From assembly GCA_002306815.1 (NCBI GenBank), contig DBTA01000039.1, forward strand, positions 1-24,613: a DNA stretch of 24,613 bases, written 5' to 3'. The position numbers and the translations under genes are program-made. Positions 7,181-14,604 of the stretch are shown here, in pieces; positions within the stretch are counted from its first letter, which is position 1, and each line of letters begins with the position of its first letter. This DNA comes from Dehalococcoidia bacterium UBA1328. Lineage in GTDB: Bacteria > Chloroflexota > Dehalococcoidia > Lucifugimonadales > Lucifugimonadaceae. Below the pieces are notes generated by a model. The model worked only from the letters and a program-made list of their open reading frames with translations. It did not search any database and was not told where the DNA came from.

Positions 7181-8332
7181 ATGAAAATCACCTCCGTGAA
7201 ATCGGTAACTGCATCGAACGTAACCAAAGGTGTCCCAAGAAACTATGTATTCGTGAAAATCGAAACAGATGAGGGAATCACTGGTTGGGGAGAATCAACC
7301 CTCGGACCGTTGGCAGTAGCGACTCTCGTCGATGAGTTTGGTGCACTGTTGGTAGGCGAGGACCCCGCGCAGATAGAAAAACACTGGCAGACGCTCTACT
7401 ACTACCAGCATTCCCTGCGTGGTGGAGCTATTCAAATGTCAGCAATCAGCGGGATCGAGATTGCGCTGTGGGACATCAAGGGGCAGGCACTAGGTGTACC
7501 GATTTACGAACTGCTCGGAGGAAAAATTCGAGACCAGCTATGGTGCTACGGACGATGGGATGGTTTGACCCCCGACGATGCCGTTGAGCGTGCTGAGGAA
7601 TTTACTTCACACGGTATCACCGCTCTCAAAGGTGACCCATTCGAACACCATGGTCTTTTCATCGATCGAGAGTCAGAAAAACTGGCCCTAGAGAAAATGC
7701 GCCGTGTAAGAGAACACGTGGGAGATGATGTCGAACTTATCGTCGAAGTACATGGTCGACTCTCCACTTCCGACGCGATCCGCCTGGGGTTGGCGTTTGA
7801 AGAATACCGACCGTTTATGTACGAAGAGCCGGTACCACCAGAAAACTTGGAAGCGCTAAAGAAAGTCTCTGATTCGATCAATATTCCGATCGCAACAGGC
7901 GAACGCTTGTACACGAAGTGGGACTATGCAGAGCTGTTCCCGCTGCAGGCAGTGGCTTTGATACAACCCGATATCGTTCAAGCCGGTGGAATGATGGAAC
8001 TCAAGAAGATCGCGGCAATGGCAGAGGCGCACTATGTCGGTTTCCAACCCCACAATCCATACGGCCCAATATGCACAGTTGCATCGCTGCATTTAGACGC
8101 CTGTACACCCAACTTTTTGATACAGGAGGGTGGAGTGGATTCCTGGTATCAGGACACTGTAATAGGGGTCTTTCCTCGACAGAAAAATGGTTACCTTCCA
8201 CTGCCAGAGGGAACGGGTTTAGGCATCGCTATCGACGAGGACTGGGTTGCTCATAATCCTTGGAATGACGATGGAGTCTGGACTTTCATGCCCGGTGCTA
8301 TTGCACCTCGTCAGCAGATTGCATGGCCCTAG
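7181..8332 (+). CDS. Mandelate racemase/muconate lactonizing family dehydratase, galactonate dehydratase-like
   Basis: An enolase-superfamily member of 383 residues, which would abstract a proton next to a carboxylate using a Mg2+ ion. Most family members with this pattern dehydrate sugar acids. The metal and catalytic positions line up with a constant offset of 6 to E. coli D-galactonate dehydratase as I remember it: Glu189 (Asp183 there) and His191 in VEVHGR; Glu215 in YEEP; Glu241 in ATGERLY; His291 in QPHNPYGP. The first ligand is therefore Glu rather than Asp. The N-terminal capping domain begins MKITSVKSV and contains the WGEST loop. No strong ribosome binding site is seen (TTGAGA is the nearest). 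With the hydroxyacid dehydrogenase and aldolase in the same stretch it suggests breakdown of sugar acids or other hydroxy acids, but the substrate is unknown. Confidence 0.92.
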   Translation: MKITSVKSVTASNVTKGVPRNYVFVKIETDEGITGWGESTLGPLAVATLVDEFGALLVGEDPAQIEKHWQTLYYYQHSLRGGAIQMSAISGIEIALWDIKGQALGVPIYELLGGKIRDQLWCYGRWDGLTPDDAVERAEEFTSHGITALKGDPFEHHGLFIDRESEKLALEKMRRVREHVGDDVELIVEVHGRLSTSDAIRLGLAFEEYRPFMYEEPVPPENLEALKKVSDSINIPIATGERLYTKWDYAELFPLQAVALIQPDIVQAGGMMELKKIAAMAEAHYVGFQPHNPYGPICTVASLHLDACTPNFLIQEGGVDSWYQDTVIGVFPRQKNGYLPLPEGTGLGIAIDEDWVAHNPWNDDGVWTFMPGAIAPRQQIAWP

Positions 8333-8387
8333 GGGGCAAACATCTGTATTGGATTCAGTGGAACCTTGTATAAGCAATAAATAATCT

Positions 8388-8399
8388 CGAATTGGGCTT
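8388..8399 (+). repeat. 12-bp direct repeat, left copy
   Basis: CGAATTGGGCTT occurs here and again at 8983-8994, on either side of the integrase fragment. The match stops at both ends. It could be a recombinase core site or a target duplication. Confidence 0.5.
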
Positions 8400-8502
8400 A
8401 TGCAGTTCCACCTGAACTGTCAGCCACAGTCCGTTAAAGACCGTCTTTGAGTTCAAATTCGGCGAAATCCGTCCACCAAAGTTTGCCGTTGACCACCGCA
8501 GT

Positions 8503-8515
8503 CCACCTCGGGTGG
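8503..8515 (-). terminator. Short hairpin after the integrase fragment
   Basis: CCACC-TCG-GGTGG forms a 5-bp stem 8 bp beyond the stop codon of the integrase remnant. No T run follows on the minus strand, so termination is only a possibility. Confidence 0.25.
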
Positions 8516-8522
8516 CTGTCAA

Positions 8523-8843
8523 TTATCCGATCAGTATCGAGTCCATTGTCGCAGCTGCCTCTCGCTGTAGCGTCGGCGTGACGTGACTGTAGGTATCCAA
8601 AGTCAGCTGCACCGAAGCGTGACCGAGCATCTCGCTGACTACCTTTGGGTGAATACCTTCGCCCAGCAATAGTGTGGCTGCCGTATGTCTTAGGTCGTGG
8701 AAACGAATCTGAGGTAATCGAACTGATTCGAGTAACGGGCGGAAAGACCGATACACAACATTCGCTCCACGTCGAGGCGTTCCAATCTCACTCGTGAATA
8801 CAAGGTCGTTGTCCTGCCAGATAAAACCTAATTTCATCACCAA
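8523..8843 (-). pseudogene. Tyrosine recombinase/integrase, C-terminal fragment only
   Basis: The 106-codon frame encodes the C-terminal half of a phage-type tyrosine recombinase catalytic domain. It has the HxxR box in RFHDLRHTAATLLL, the second His in MLGHAS, and the nucleophile Tyr in LTLDTYSHV, followed by the usual amphipathic tail (REAAATMDSIL). The N-terminal SAM-like DNA-binding domain and the first catalytic Arg are missing. A TAG closes the frame a few codons upstream of the candidate start, and no integrase sequence is evident beyond it. Complete relatives have about 300-400 residues. It cannot be an active recombinase alone; it marks the remains of a mobile element. Confidence 0.88.
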
Positions 8844-8982
8844 TGAGAACGACTCAATCTATCTTGCCCAAATAACTGCTGAGTTTTCGTATTCCATATA
8901 TCTACTCTCCCAGTACATATATTCGAAAAATCCAAAATGCACTCAAATATAGGCACCACTGCGTATATAGGTATTTAGATAA

Positions 8983-8994
8983 CGAATTGGGCTT
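8983..8994 (+). repeat. 12-bp direct repeat, right copy
   Basis: Second copy of CGAATTGGGCTT. A small dyad ACCTG-TAAT-CAGGT (8998-9011) follows directly and may be a regulator or recombinase site. Confidence 0.5.
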
Positions 8995-9136
8995 CTTACC
9001 TGTAATCAGGTGAATTAGCTCATGTGTTTCGAAAAAGTGTTCTAACGATGTTTATTTTTTTAGAACAAGCGTGCTAATTTTAAGGTCTGTCAAGGGAAAT
9101 AAAGATTTTCTCGAAACTGAACAAAGGTTGGATCTG
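8995..9136. other. AT-rich leader region of the FtsZ-like gene, with an 8-bp inverted repeat
   Basis: No gene is visible. TGTTCTAA (9038-9045) and TTAGAACA (9060-9067) form a perfect 8-bp inverted repeat with a 14-nt AT-rich loop, about 70 bp upstream of the likely ATG. A GTG at 9071 opens the same frame as the FtsZ-like gene but lacks a ribosome binding site. Composition is more AT-rich than the flanking genes, continuing the stretch that starts near 8844. Confidence 0.4.
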
Positions 9137-10195
9137 ATGATGTTGGCAAACGAAGTTCGACAATCGACGGCAGTAGATTTGCGAGTCGTTGGAGTCGGAG
9201 GCGCAGGGTGTGCTTCCCTCATGCGACTTGAAGAGTTGATGTTCGGCTCAGTGAACATGCTCGGCATTGACACTGGAACTGCCGCAAGTGGTCTTCCGTC
9301 ATCAATGGAATCCCTGTCGATCGGTTCCGGATTTGGCAGTGGTGGAGACCCCGAACAGGCGGTTATTCTTTTTTCAGAAATTGAATCAAGTGTCAAGGAT
9401 TTCGTTTGCGATGCTGACGTATTGATCATTCTCTCCGGATTGGGTCGAGGAACCGGGTCTGGTTTAGCTCCTAAAATTGCGAGGATCGGCAAGGAATCAG
9501 GTGCACTTACGGTTGCGGCGGTGAATATGCCCTTTGAGTTCGAAGGACGATTCAGGAACCAGGCAGCACGTAAAGCTTTCGACAGGCTCCGGGTCGAGGC
9601 TGATGCTGTGATCGCCATGAACAACGACGATCTTTCAAGCTTGGGCGATTCAAAATCGTCTCTAAATGGCGCATTTCAACTGGCGGATCAGAACATCGCC
9701 AACGCAGTAAATGCGATCACAAAAGGGCTCGAAACTGGTGACGTTCGATCATCTGCCGTGCTGGAATCGCTTCGAAACGCGGGTGAATCAGTGGTGTTGT
9801 CAGCAGAAGCCACGGGCACGAACTCCCCACATGATTCGGTTCTCTCGGCGTTCGGATCCGCTTCGACAAAATTTGCAACCGTGAGTTCCGCAGTGATTCA
9901 TGTTGAAGGTGGAATTGGACTTTTTCCAAGTCACGTTGCCGAGGTCGTAAACGAGGTTCGTCAACAGATTGGAAGACGCGCTGAAATCCACGTTTCGAGT
10001 GACAGACTGGTTGGGATGGGTCAGGACATTAGAACAACGATCGTGCTTAACGGGGTGCAGAGACTCGGTGAACCGATCGCTGATCTCGAACACCTGATGG
10101 ACGGTCATATGGACGAAGCGCGAAAGCCGCTTCATTTTTCTGGCGAAATCATGACTGTTCGTACGAGGAGGCCAGTGCTAGTGGCTTCTGAGTAG
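9137..10195 (+). CDS. Divergent FtsZ/tubulin-family GTP-binding protein
   Basis: The 352-residue protein has the FtsZ order of GTPase elements. VVGVGGAGCASLMRL (17-31) is the nucleotide loop T1. DADVLIILSGLGRGTGSGLAP (93-112) holds the tubulin signature. GALTVAAVNMPFEFEGRFR (122-140) and MNNDDL (161-166) match further FtsZ strands. The signature reads GRGTGSG instead of GGGTGSG, and the T7 synergy-loop region, NxDFAD in canonical FtsZ, reads GLETGD here. Nucleotide binding is likely, but normal hydrolysis or polymerisation is uncertain. The C-terminus lacks a recognisable FtsA/ZipA-binding tail. ATG 9137 has AAAGG 9 nt upstream and gives the usual short lead into the first strand. It is probably a paralogue beside a normal FtsZ elsewhere rather than the main division protein. 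Confidence 0.85.
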   Translation: MMLANEVRQSTAVDLRVVGVGGAGCASLMRLEELMFGSVNMLGIDTGTAASGLPSSMESLSIGSGFGSGGDPEQAVILFSEIESSVKDFVCDADVLIILSGLGRGTGSGLAPKIARIGKESGALTVAAVNMPFEFEGRFRNQAARKAFDRLRVEADAVIAMNNDDLSSLGDSKSSLNGAFQLADQNIANAVNAITKGLETGDVRSSAVLESLRNAGESVVLSAEATGTNSPHDSVLSAFGSASTKFATVSSAVIHVEGGIGLFPSHVAEVVNEVRQQIGRRAEIHVSSDRLVGMGQDIRTTIVLNGVQRLGEPIADLEHLMDGHMDEARKPLHFSGEIMTVRTRRPVLVASE

Positions 10196-10248
10196 ATCGT
10201 TCCAAATCTCAGAATATTAGCGAACCCGGTCTTATGATCGGCAAGCGT

Positions 10249-10290
10249 AACGTCGCACCAGACGCCTCGGTGCGGCGTTTACATTTTCAA
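10249..10290. terminator. Strong hairpin between convergent genes
   Basis: AACGTCGCACC (10249-10259) pairs along its full 11 bases with GGTGCGGCGTT (10269-10279), with one G-U pair and a 9-nt loop. TACATTTTC follows on the plus strand. It stands about 55 bp after the FtsZ-like stop and before the stop of the convergent regulator, where a terminator is expected. Confidence 0.65.
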
Positions 10291-10352
10291 TGTTCGGGCC
10301 GTGAGAGTGCGGACCAAAACGCCATTCGAAACTAATCTGCGGTGACGCGATC

Positions 10353-11525
10353 CTAGATTTCTGTTCTTGGAGGAATGAACATATAGCCACTTCCCCTAAC
10401 GGTCTTAATCACGCCTTTGCCTGATTGCAGTTTGTTGAGCTTCTTTCTCAATCGAAATATCGCAACATCCACTGAATTGTCGGCAGGTCTTGATCCGTTG
10501 CCCCAGCATTGATCCATCAACACTGCCGGAGAAAGCGGTTTGTTCGGTGAAGACGCCAGAGTGTGGATCAAAGAAAATTCTGTCGGCGAAAGCGACAACG
10601 AAACTCCGTCCATTTCCATTCGTTCAGATTTCGGATTTAGCGCAAAACCAGGCATCTGAATCGGTCCGACGGATTCGTTAATTTCGTCCTGACGTATGGG
10701 AGCCGCGTCAATGCGGAACGACTTGCGGCCTGCAATGGCGAATTCCGGACTCAGTTCAAGTGAGTAACTGGAAGCGAAATTCAGTAGCAGCTCAAGCTGT
10801 TCTAGTTCCTGAATAGTGGGGAGGGCGCCATAACTCTGCAGGACATAAACGATGGCTATCGTATTCAAGCCACTCGAAATCGGCGCAACAATTCCATGTG
10901 TGAACCCGGCGTGCTCTGCCCAGGAGGGAAGCGCGATTACTCCATCAGCACTCGACGAAATCACTATTGCGGAACCCTGCCGGGCCGACAGGGCACCCGG
11001 CAAATCGCTGTCTGCAGATTCGAACGAATCCCTGATGTGTTCGAGATTGCCTTTGTAGTCCCAGATAGAGGGAATAAAGACACCCTGCGAGGCACGTAGA
11101 TCGAAAAGGACCGATGCTTGGTATCCGGTAGCAAGTCTAGCCGCTTTCGCTATTTTCGCGTATGGGCTTAAACCATCTCGAGTTCGAAGGGCCTTTATTC
11201 CTGAAAGGACTCGACTTGCGCTCGCCTCGGATACGAGCAAATTCTTAGCTTCATCGAGCTGAAAACTGAGCGTCGTGTTAGACCGGAGTAGCTGACGGAG
11301 CAGAAAACCAGGACCGACGATTAGCAGCATAGATGTGGGCAAAAGAACCGCCAACGTTCCTGTGGCTAAGCCGACTGAGACGATGGCCAATAAGATCATT
11401 GCCAAACCGGTAGCGCCTGTAAGAATCGTCTTCCGATCACTCTTATAATGGTTTCCGTGGGGATTAACGGAACCGCCAGAGATCGTTGATTTTGCGAAGA
11501 GGTTGCGCGGCGAAATTGTGATCAT
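10353..11525 (-). CDS. Membrane-anchored GAF/winged-helix (OmpR-type) transcriptional regulator
   Basis: A 390-residue one-component regulator. Two hydrophobic helices lie at about 33-52 and 56-78 (ILTGATGLAMILLAIVSVG; TGTLAVLLPTSMLLIVGPGF). A linker with coiled-coil-like spacing follows, then a GAF-like sensory region at about 115-255. The C-terminal OmpR/PhoB-type winged helix spans 292-387: SLSPTEFSLIHTLASSP, the recognition helix around NSVDVAIFRLRKKLNK and the wing VIKTVRGSGYMF. There is no receiver domain. In ToxR/CadC proteins the DNA-binding domain precedes the membrane helix; here the order is reversed. The signal and targets are unknown; the divergent helicase gene is the nearest candidate target. 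No Shine-Dalgarno sequence precedes ATG 11525, but TAACCT stands 6 nt upstream. Confidence 0.85.
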   Translation of the reverse strand: MITISPRNLFAKSTISGGSVNPHGNHYKSDRKTILTGATGLAMILLAIVSVGLATGTLAVLLPTSMLLIVGPGFLLRQLLRSNTTLSFQLDEAKNLLVSEASASRVLSGIKALRTRDGLSPYAKIAKAARLATGYQASVLFDLRASQGVFIPSIWDYKGNLEHIRDSFESADSDLPGALSARQGSAIVISSSADGVIALPSWAEHAGFTHGIVAPISSGLNTIAIVYVLQSYGALPTIQELEQLELLLNFASSYSLELSPEFAIAGRKSFRIDAAPIRQDEINESVGPIQMPGFALNPKSERMEMDGVSLSLSPTEFSLIHTLASSPNKPLSPAVLMDQCWGNGSRPADNSVDVAIFRLRKKLNKLQSGKGVIKTVRGSGYMFIPPRTEI

Positions 11526-11531
11526 TCGAAC

Positions 11532-11537
11532 AGGTTA
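11532..11537 (-). promoter_or_regulatory. Candidate -10 box of a leaderless regulator transcript
   Basis: On the minus strand TAACCT is followed by GTTCGA and the ATG of the regulator gene, the same 6-nt spacing as at uvrB and the PHP gene. There is no clear -35 at the right distance. Confidence 0.35.
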
Positions 11538-11712
11538 GACAAATTGCCATCACAACTACCTGTTTACGTTTGGACGAGGTTTGATCGAAACCTAACGAAG
11601 CGAAGATTGAGTAGGGCATCCACCTACAAGGCGAATCTAAGTCGTACACTTAGGCCTATTAACCAAAAACATCTATCAAAATAATTCCTACCATCGAAAA
11701 GGCACCAGAACA

Positions 11713-13482
11713 CTGGGCATCCTACGCCGACTGAAAAGTCTCACGGGTCGCGGCGACACCACACAAAATTCAGATACTGCCGACTCCCACAACGAGGAAA
11801 TTCGACGCATCGCCGCCAACCGAACGTCAAAACCAAAACGATCAAGAAATCAAAAATCTGAATCCTCCTCTAACGAAAGTCAGGGAAGAGGTCAGCGAAA
11901 GCGAAAACCGCGTAATCGCTCTGAGTCGCGTCAAAATGCCGGTAACGAGACACGGCGTGGCGACGGTGATTCCAGACGATCAAATCGGTCAGAAGTAAGT
12001 GCAGAAGAACAACCCCGCCGTCGACGCACACATCGTTCACGACGAGAAGACCGAAACGATCCTTCTGACGCGCGGGAAATTGGTCCCCGAAATAAAATAC
12101 GATCAGATTCCCGCAATGACTCGCCACGCAATCGCAACAATCACAGACGTGACGAAAGAACGACTCGATCCCGACGTTCCCGAAATCAAGACCGATACGA
12201 ACGAAACGAATATCGTGAGACGCGGGAACAGCCTAATAAACCTCGAGGTCGAGATCGATTACCAGTAAGAGGTCGACCTGTCCGCCGCAGGGACCGGGAA
12301 GAACATCCTACCAGAGAGACGGACACGCGAATTGCTGCTGATCTTCAGGGGACCGACATCTGGGGCGGGCTCGAACTAGAAAAATCGATTGTTCACTCCC
12401 TGAAAAACATGGGCTATGAACAGCCATCGGATATTCAGGAAGCCTCGATCCCATGGCAGCTAGAAGGGCGAGATGTAGTCGCACAGGCCGTTACCGGTTC
12501 CGGAAAAACTGCATCGTTCGGCATACCAATGTGCAACCTGATCGATCCGGATTCTCGAGATGTGGAAGGACTGGTACTCGTACCGACCCGTGAGCTTGCA
12601 CAGCAGGTTCAGCGCGAACTATCGCTAATTGGTCGTGATCGCGGAATAGGCGTGGTCGCCGTATATGGTGGTGAGCCAATCGCCAAACAGATCCGAGCGC
12701 TCGAAAAAGGCATGCCTATCGTCGTGGGTACGCCAGGACGGCTCAAGGACCTTATGAACCGCCGCGTGCTCGATTTGAGTTACGTGCGGAACGCCGTGCT
12801 CGATGAGGCGGATGAAATGCTCGACATTGGATTCGCCGATGACATGGAGTACATCCTAAGACAAACGCCCAGTACTCGGCAGACCGCACTTTTCTCCGCG
12901 ACCATCCCAGGATTTATTCGAGGCTTAATTAGAAAATACCTCAACGACCCGCGATGGATTCAGTTGGTCAACGACACGAAAGGGCTTGAGACGGTCGATG
13001 AGGTTGATCAGATCTTTTACGACGTGGCGTCACAAGATAAATCTGACGGGATTATGGAAGTCCTCGACGACATTGAGGAAGACTCGCAAATCCTGATATT
13101 CCGAAGAATGCAGGTCGGTGTCGACCGTCTTGCGAGCGGACTCTCAGAAGAAGGTTTCGCTATCAAGGGCATTCACGGAGGAATGTCGCAATCAGAGCGC
13201 AACCGCGTGATGAACTCGTTCCGCGATGGCAGCCTGAAGATGCTCGTCGCAACGAACCTCGCAGCCCGCGGACTCGATATTCCGACCATCTCTCATGTCA
13301 TTAATTACGACATGCCCGAGAACATCGAAGAGTACGTCCATCGAATCGGACGTACCGCTCGAATGGGGAAGCGCGGCACTGCAATCAGTTTTATAGGTGA
13401 ATGGGATTTCGAATTACACGATCAGATCGTCGCCAACATCGGCGAAGACAAAATGATTCGACGAAAGTTCTCGTTCTATTAA
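11713..13482 (+). CDS. DEAD-box ATP-dependent RNA helicase with Arg-rich N-terminal extension, probable CTG start
   Basis: The core has the full DEAD-box set: Q motif GYEQPSDIQ, motif I AVTGSGKT, PTRELA, TPGR, DEAD (about 364-367), SAT, and the C-terminal motifs RGLDIPTISHVINYDMP and HRIGRTARMG. It remodels RNA, probably in ribosome assembly or mRNA turnover. The first ATG in frame is 12409, but that would cut off the conserved WGGLELEKSIVHSLKNMG segment before the Q motif. The frame is open back to 11641, and codon by codon it has no ATG, GTG or TTG. CTG 11713 has AAAAGG (11697-11702) 10 nt upstream and opens with xGILRRLKSLTGR, a credible N-terminus. The 232-residue extension is low-complexity (Arg, Ser, Asn, Asp, Glu), like the RNA-binding tails of other DEAD-box proteins but at the opposite end. 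ATC or ATT starts are alternatives. Confidence 0.85.
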   Translation: MGILRRLKSLTGRGDTTQNSDTADSHNEEIRRIAANRTSKPKRSRNQKSESSSNESQGRGQRKRKPRNRSESRQNAGNETRRGDGDSRRSNRSEVSAEEQPRRRRTHRSRREDRNDPSDAREIGPRNKIRSDSRNDSPRNRNNHRRDERTTRSRRSRNQDRYERNEYRETREQPNKPRGRDRLPVRGRPVRRRDREEHPTRETDTRIAADLQGTDIWGGLELEKSIVHSLKNMGYEQPSDIQEASIPWQLEGRDVVAQAVTGSGKTASFGIPMCNLIDPDSRDVEGLVLVPTRELAQQVQRELSLIGRDRGIGVVAVYGGEPIAKQIRALEKGMPIVVGTPGRLKDLMNRRVLDLSYVRNAVLDEADEMLDIGFADDMEYILRQTPSTRQTALFSATIPGFIRGLIRKYLNDPRWIQLVNDTKGLETVDEVDQIFYDVASQDKSDGIMEVLDDIEEDSQILIFRRMQVGVDRLASGLSEEGFAIKGIHGGMSQSERNRVMNSFRDGSLKMLVATNLAARGLDIPTISHVINYDMPENIEEYVHRIGRTARMGKRGTAISFIGEWDFELHDQIVANIGEDKMIRRKFSFY

Positions 13483-13513
13483 CCCGCTGAATGCGGTGTG
13501 AAATAGCACTCAG

Positions 13514-13537
13514 GTAGCTCGACGGCTGAGCCGCTAC
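13514..13537. terminator. Hairpin between convergent helicase and SDR genes
   Basis: GTAG-CTCGA-CGGC-TGA-GCCG-CTAC can fold into two stacked 4-bp stems with one 5-nt bulge. It lies in the 54-bp gap between convergent genes and touches the SDR stop codon. There is no T run. A weaker dyad CCGC-TGAAT-GCGG lies just upstream. Confidence 0.35.
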
Positions 13538-14451
13538 TAAATCCCTACCTTACCGCCGCGAACGTTCGTTCCCACGCCTGTGATTAGCTGCGCTACTTCG
13601 TTGGCGTAGAGAACCTCGGTGTCATCCTGTGGCTGATAATCGAGGTATTTCCGACCTGTTTCCAGCGACCAGAACCTGCGAGTGTTATCGCTGCAGCCGT
13701 ACGCTATTATAAACGGCACTCCGTGTTCATTCTCGATATTTGGAGCTTCAACTGACTTCGTGAAAAGCTGGGTGATATCGCGCGGACTGATGAAAGCTCC
13801 GAGATTGCGTTTGAACTCTTCTAACCGACCACGAGTTTGCTCCGACATCGAATCGGCTGACGTGTAATCCTCGATTCGAATAGGTCGGGTGAAGCCAATT
13901 CGCAGCATCACTGTTTCGAGCTTCCTGCCAAAAATTCCACATGCGTAGGGGTAAGCCAGCAATTCATAAGCTGCCTTCGCCCATCCGTAAAAATTGTCGG
14001 AAATCGGGAAGTCAGTTGGACGGACCATGTCCATTTTTCGATCATGGATCAGGAAATGTTCATACCAATCGGCAGCATGATTTGAACTGGCGATTGCTAA
14101 CCGGCGTACCCCTGCATCGTACGCTGATCGATAAATGTTGTTCGCCATTTGCACGTTTTCATGCTCGTTGTCGAATCGGTCTATTGGAGCCTTCTCAGCA
14201 GCCGCTCCTCGCGGAGTGTGCGGTTTGAACGCAAGATGAATTACGGCATCTACTCCCTCGAACAGGTGGGCATACTTCGAACGATCCGGATCGATAAAGT
14301 CGGCAATGTGAACACCTTCAACTTTGTTTCCTTCTCGGTCGGTATCAGTGACATCTGCAAGGACCAGGTCGAAGTGATCTCGTAGAGTCGTTAGCATCAG
14401 GGAAGCGATGTATCCGCTTGCGCCCGTCATCAGAACTTTGCGTTTCTCCAA
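13537..14451 (-). CDS. Extended SDR, NAD-dependent epimerase/dehydratase family
   Basis: A 304-residue extended short-chain dehydrogenase. The NAD loop is VLMTGASGYIASLML (about 6-20). An acidic residue ends the second strand (LVLADVTD). HLAFKPHTP fits the strand 4 loop, and the catalytic Tyr-Lys pair is in NFYGWAKAAYELLA. The sequence style, with the SSNHAADWYE segment before the YxxxK, resembles uronate dehydrogenases and sugar epimerases, so oxidation or epimerisation of a sugar acid or nucleotide sugar is a reasonable guess. Translation starts at TTG 14451 with AAGGA 9 bases upstream; an ATG in that stretch is out of frame. It is divergent from the PHP gene. Confidence 0.87.
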   Translation of the reverse strand: MEKRKVLMTGASGYIASLMLTTLRDHFDLVLADVTDTDREGNKVEGVHIADFIDPDRSKYAHLFEGVDAVIHLAFKPHTPRGAAAEKAPIDRFDNEHENVQMANNIYRSAYDAGVRRLAIASSNHAADWYEHFLIHDRKMDMVRPTDFPISDNFYGWAKAAYELLAYPYACGIFGRKLETVMLRIGFTRPIRIEDYTSADSMSEQTRGRLEEFKRNLGAFISPRDITQLFTKSVEAPNIENEHGVPFIIAYGCSDNTRRFWSLETGRKYLDYQPQDDTEVLYANEVAQLITGVGTNVRGGKVGI

Positions 14452-14592
14452 TTTCCATTCCTTCTAAGTCGCGGCACCCACTCAACACTGAAGGCTACCG
14501 TCCACATTTTGAACTTCCTGTACCCGCCGGAGTCTCTCCTTGAAAAAGTAGTATGTCAATGATAAACGGCGGTGCAATCAAGTCATGGAATG

Positions 14593-14598
14593 TAATAT
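14593..14598 (+). promoter_or_regulatory. Candidate -10 box of a leaderless PHP transcript
   Basis: TAATAT is followed by CGAGCA and then ATG 14605. No Shine-Dalgarno sequence is present between. A TTGAAA lies further upstream (14540-14545), but too far for this -10. Confidence 0.4.
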
Positions 14599-14604
14599 CG
14601 AGCA

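Larger units (their letters stand above)
8388..8994. mobile_element. Putative integrated-element scar bounded by direct repeats
   Basis: About 600 bp between two copies of a 12-bp direct repeat contain only the C-terminal fragment of a tyrosine recombinase and non-coding DNA. The right part (about 8844-8994) is clearly richer in A+T than the genes around it. This is consistent with a deleted integrative element. No cargo genes, terminal inverted repeats or tRNA target are visible, so the boundaries are tentative. Confidence 0.4.

Noticed and set aside
8440..8495. tRNA-like stretch (GTTCAAAT ... ACCA) near the integrase fragment
   Set aside because: The T-arm bases do not pair and no acceptor or D arm can be built on either strand.
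9071..9136. GTG 9071 as start of the FtsZ-like gene
   Set aside because: No ribosome binding site, and it adds 22 residues with no FtsZ counterpart; ATG 9137 has AAAGG at a good distance.
11999..12268. 89-residue plus-strand frame starting MQKNNPAVDAHI
   Set aside because: It is a shifted frame of the Arg-rich helicase extension; the repetitive CGA/GAA codons keep other frames open.
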